Below, one piece after another: positions 60,835 to 64,000 of a stretch of 64,000 bases of DNA; the first letter of the stretch is position 1; the number at the start of each line of letters is the position of its first letter. The translations under genes and the position numbers were made by a program. The stretch spans positions 91,016,403-91,080,402 of the forward strand of contig NC_089743.1 in NCBI RefSeq assembly GCF_040412425.1. Reading direction: 5' to 3'. The notes beneath the pieces are model-generated. The model was not told the origin of the DNA, made no database searches, and worked only from the letters and a program-made list of their open reading frames with translations. The stretch is from Macrobrachium rosenbergii. Taxonomy: Eukaryota > Arthropoda > Malacostraca > Decapoda > Palaemonidae.

Positions 60835-62017
60835 CTATAGTAGCTTTCTTCTCAGAACAAGATTCTCGAAGGCGAGAGGCAGACGGGTGAGACACATCTC
60901 CAACGGGAACTTGTACATGTTCGGGAGAGTCACAGACATGGTCTGAAGATGAGGAAGTAGAGGCGATAGTCCTTTGCTTCTTGAGGCGAGAATCGGAACA
61001 AACAGGAGGAGAATACGAAGAGGATGAAGAAGACAAAAGATATCTTGCTTTCTCTTAAGAACATGTCTGTGCCTCTGTTGACAGACCAAGTCGACTGTGT
61101 CAAACATAGCCTGAATGAGGGAGTTCGCAGTTGGAGCAGCAGCAATTGACATCATAGCAGAACCCGAAAATAGCTTTGATGTCACAGGAGCAGACAAATT
61201 GTGAACAGGAACTGTTGGTACCGTCGTAGCCTGAACGGGAGGTGACCCAAGATGATGTGCTGGAAGGACTAAAGGCATTGCACGAGGGCAAACAGTGTGA
61301 GAACCAGCAGAGTGTAGGCCAAGAGGGCTAGGAACTGTCATGCCGGCAGACACGGGGACGCAAGAAGAGACGAAGTGGGATAACAGGCCATCTAAGGTTG
61401 GTACCCCTGACAAGCCTAATGAGGCCCAAATAACCAGCATCTGTGCATCTGAACCTGGAACAGGAACAAGATGGCACTCCCTTCACACTCCCAGGAGGGG
61501 AACACCCCCCTCCCCAGGAGAAAGAAGAGATTGCATGAGGAATAAAATCTCCTGAAACTTCCAAAGAAGAGTCAGTGGAAGAAAAGGAAGGGGAAAAACC
61601 TTCCAAGGAGGCAGAAGCAACTGGAAGAGGCCTAGGCAAAGGAGACGCAGAACAGTGAGGAGCCTGAGAAACATCCATCGAAGGAGGAGAGAACCCTTCC
61701 CAAGATGGCGCCTCCAACTTCCTCTTGTGGTGCTGCTTTTTGGCGAAGATCCTCCATTGTTCAGGAGACCAAGAACAACACTCAGGACAAGGGTTAGTTA
61801 CGTTACAAGCATTAGATCTGCATCTACTACAAGTTGAATGGGGATTGGTCTCAAAGGGAGCAAGAAAATGTGAACATGGATAGTTGTCTACACCAGGACA
61901 TTTCCTCTGAGGCCTAAGGGAACTCTTAGCTTGGTTTTGGGTGTGCACATCAAAAGCCAAAAAACACACACAAAAAAAAATCACTACAGGCAGTCCCCAG
62001 TTATTGGGGGTTTCCAT
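60835..62017 (-). CDS. DIRS-like ORF1 (Gag-like, Cys-rich), element C
   Basis: The minus-strand frame 62017-61328 starts inside or beside the MITE. From about residue 38: CPGVDNYPCSHFLAPFETNP, then HSTCSRCRSNACN and CPECCSWSPEQWRIFAKKQ, followed by basic HHKRK and a long Ser/Pro-rich region. Cys/His spacing matches the ORF at 10298. A further open stretch (61440-60835, another frame, Pro/Val/Ser-rich) probably continues it after a frameshift. Possible nucleic-acid-binding structural protein of the element; no enzyme domain follows. The true start may have been lost to the MITE insertion. Confidence 0.55.
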
Positions 62018-62158
62018 TCTGACAGCATGATGATAAGCGAAAATCGTTGATTTTCAATTATCAGTGCCTTTGTTAGGTATGTATTGGCGCTGAAAATTGC
62101 TGAATTTTGTCACTAGACAAACATCAAAAAACTGGATCGCTGATGGGGACTGCCTGTA
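61985..62158. mobile_element. MITE family A, copy 3 (nested)
   Basis: TACAGGCAGTCCCCAGTTAT ... GATGGGGACTGCCTGTA with TA borders. About 174 bp, shorter than copies 2 and 4. It lies between the DIRS-C terminal repeat and its ORF1, so it is the younger insertion. Confidence 0.88.
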
Positions 62159-62435
62159 TACACAAAAACCACAACCAAGAAACATGGACAATAAGGAAAA
62201 ACTAGCTTTGGGAAAGGAGAGCAAAGAGTCTTCCTTCTCTTAAGGCAGTAGTAAGAAGAAAACAACCTCTTCCTCCCTCTCCCCCATGACAAATGCCAGA
62301 TGCCACCAATGCCTCGCATAAACAATTTCTATTGTTTTTCACGGGTTTCCAGCTGGTGCCAGAAGATTTATCCTAATGTTAAGACTGCAAGTTTGTTAGC
62401 TATGAAAAATACAAAGTAATTTAAAAATTTGTCAT

Positions 62436-63194
62436 TTTTCCTTAGGATGCCTCTGCTGGAATCAAGGTTAAGAACGTCATATTCTGTAGGAATGATTACT
62501 GTGTTAGCAAGATGATGATTCTTTAGGAGATACACACTGTTTATGCTGGATGCAATGGTATAAAGTGTGATCTTGAGAATAGGTGTGGGAAGTAAGGATT
62601 TTCAAAGGTCTTTTGGCTTAAAGTTTTTTGGCATAAGAAGAGAAGAGAAGCAGATTGGTTGCAAAGCAGTTACTGTAGTTAGGTCAGGTTATCCATACTC
62701 AGCCTAGGCTTTTTCCTTTGCTAATCCTTTAGTTAGTACTAAGGCTTCCTCTTTAGCTCTGCCTTCCGCTCTCCTTTCTGTTCAGGAAAAGCGTATTGAG
62801 AATTTGGAACAGGATGTAAACCTTATTTTGGTCAGTACAAGGTTTGTTTGAATTGGTTAGGGAACTGGTCCAGATCTCCCCATAGAGTGCGATCATTTTC
62901 GCATTCCCTTATAAGAGGCAAGATGTCGGTGCCCTTGCCCATCTGTAGCCTGATCCTAGGACTGCCCTGCAACAGTTGGAAGAGTCTGCTACCAGGGAAC
63001 CGAGTCAGTTCTCTGGGTGATGTGTTTCTGTGACCTCCATCACCTGCCTCCATTTTTCATGCTCATAGTCTTTGTATGATTTAGTCTTGTTGATGCCAAA
63101 AGATCATTTTGGTGAACGTTAATCTTCATACATATGCGACTGCTGCTGTTGTCGGCACCTAGGATGAGGTTGTTAGCACTTATAAGACTAATTA
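62436..63194. other. CCDC47 intron, nothing firmly recognised
   Basis: Mixed-composition sequence. A short coiled-coil-like stretch (EKRIENLEQDVNLIL near 62790) could be DIRS Gag-like debris, but no catalytic motif supports it. No further CCDC47 exon was found. Confidence 0.3.
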
Positions 63195-63486
63195 TATAGG
63201 CAGTAGTCCCCAGTTAACAGTAGGGGTTCCCTTCCGGCTGAGCGGCGCTAACAGAAAATCGGTGATAATAACACTAATACTCACTTAATGGCGCTGTTAA
63301 CTGGATATCAGCGTCGCTGCTCAGCAGAGATTGGCGCCGTTAAGCGGAGATTGGTGCCACTAACAGGAGATCGGCGCTGTTAACTGGAGATCGGCGCCAA
63401 AAATCCAATTAATGGCATTGCTAGACAAGCGCCGTAAAACCAGATTGCCATTAAGTGATGCCGCTGGTAAGTGGGGACTGCCTGTA
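63195..63486. mobile_element. MITE family A, copy 4
   Basis: TATAGGCAGTAGTCCCCAGT on the left and GTGGGGACTGCCTGTA on the right. The middle has three tandem variants of GGCGC.GTTAA..GGAGAT, and TTGCTAGACAAGCGCCGTAA matches copy 2. Confidence 0.87.
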
Positions 63487-64000
63487 GGTGTAGACAGTTT
63501 TATTAAAAATAATGTGTCTGTAGCAAGTTTTACTAATTCTGATGTTTGTCGAATTCAGTCGATTGTTTAAGCAATCTCTTCATCCTTTGCTCATTCTAAA
63601 TCCTTGTCTGCTAGCCTATTCCTCTTTCTGCGTCCAAATGCACTTTTTGTTCTTTACATACTTTTTCTTTGGTTGTTGGCAGATCTCTTACATATGTCTC
63701 GATTGATGTTTCTCTTTCCAAATCTACCATGGATATAGTATTGTCTGTTGTTTCCAAGCTAGATATTATTCTAGCTACATAGCTTTTAAAGGATATGTCG
63801 TATGGGAATGCTCTCAAGTATGTTAACTCGCTTTCAGATTAGGCAAGAGAGTTGTCGTAACTCCTCTTCCCCCCCTCCCAACATTTCCCATTTTCTTTTG
63901 GCGCCTCATTTTCTTTCACTCAGCAGACTCGTGTGGACTCGGCCGAGTTGCTTCGGACTACATTTCCCTGTTTTCCTTTCATCGATTCATGGGTGCGATG
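63487..64000. other. CCDC47 intron to window end, nothing firmly recognised
   Basis: Pyrimidine-rich sequence. A broken frame around 63690-63860 might be retroelement-derived, but no motif allows assignment. Confidence 0.3.

Larger units (their letters stand above)
60540..62435 (-). mobile_element. DIRS-like element, family C (antisense), with nested MITE
   Basis: 60547-60660 (ATAAATCTTCTGGCAGTAGC ... TTGGTGGCATCTGGCATCAG) is repeated inverted at 62265-62375 (GCCAGATGCCACCAATGCCT ... GCCAGAAGATTTATCCT). A TTTGTTAGCTATG.AAAATAC phrase occurs at both 60720 and 62396, consistent with a reduced internal complementary region on the left, as expected for a minus-strand element. The interior is a Gag-like ORF1 only. 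A family A MITE is inserted at 61985-62158. Confidence 0.68.

Overview
This window is animal nuclear DNA: two intron-rich protein genes on the + strand set in AT-rich sequence packed with transposable elements and microsatellites. It suggests an arthropod, most likely a decapod crustacean. The Argonaute is of the arthropod AGO1 type, DIRS-type tyrosine-recombinase retroelements with inverted terminal repeats are frequent, and long (CT)n and (TA)n tracts occur. No bacterial, phage, CRISPR or operon features are present.

Gene 1 (about 1.4-33.2 kb) is AGO1, the miRNA-class Argonaute. Seventeen GT-AG coding exons join in frame to 906 residues plus stop; only the first exon with the start codon is missing. 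All four slicer residues and the 5'-phosphate pocket residues are present, so the gene looks intact. A block of about 9.9 kb after the stop contains no copy of the repeat families found elsewhere here, and is probably a very long 3' UTR. Gene 2 (from 57.36 kb to beyond the window) is the start of CCDC47, an ER-membrane calcium-binding/translocon protein; two exons are visible.

Repeats by region: 0.5-3.4 kb, two TIR (MITE-like) families and a SINE; 4.7-7.3 kb and 14.7-16.4 kb, DIRS family A, the second with a tyrosine recombinase remnant; 10.0-11.3 kb and 19.2-21.0 kb, DIRS family B with a Cys-rich Gag-like ORF; 12.99 and 27.5 kb, SINE-B; 28.8-31 kb, DIRS pieces including an antisense RT-RNase H; 43.6-44.8 kb, a run of four SINE-A copies; 45.2-47.96 kb, a gutted Gypsy-like element; 48.0-48.9 kb, an antisense RTE-like RT; 49.1-49.5 kb, a ~133-bp tandem repeat; 50.2-50.8 kb, a TTAGG-rich minisatellite; 51.35-51.95 kb, a DIRS-B 5' end; about 52-57.1 kb, a nearly full-length but dead I-like LINE; 57.9-58.2 kb, (TA)n; 58.7-59.9 kb, a DIRS-A 3' end; 60.5-62.4 kb, DIRS family C antisense with a nested MITE; 63.2-63.5 kb, another MITE.

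No obviously new molecular system was found. The most informative points are the compact DIRS derivatives that keep their inverted ends and circle-junction (ICR) sequences, the 3' sequence shared between the LINE and both SINE families, a collagen-like tract at the AGO1 N-terminus, an Asp at the position matching human AGO2 Ser387, the repeat-free block after AGO1, and the telomere-motif minisatellite. Element names rest on protein motifs and repeat structure recognised by eye; no database search was run.
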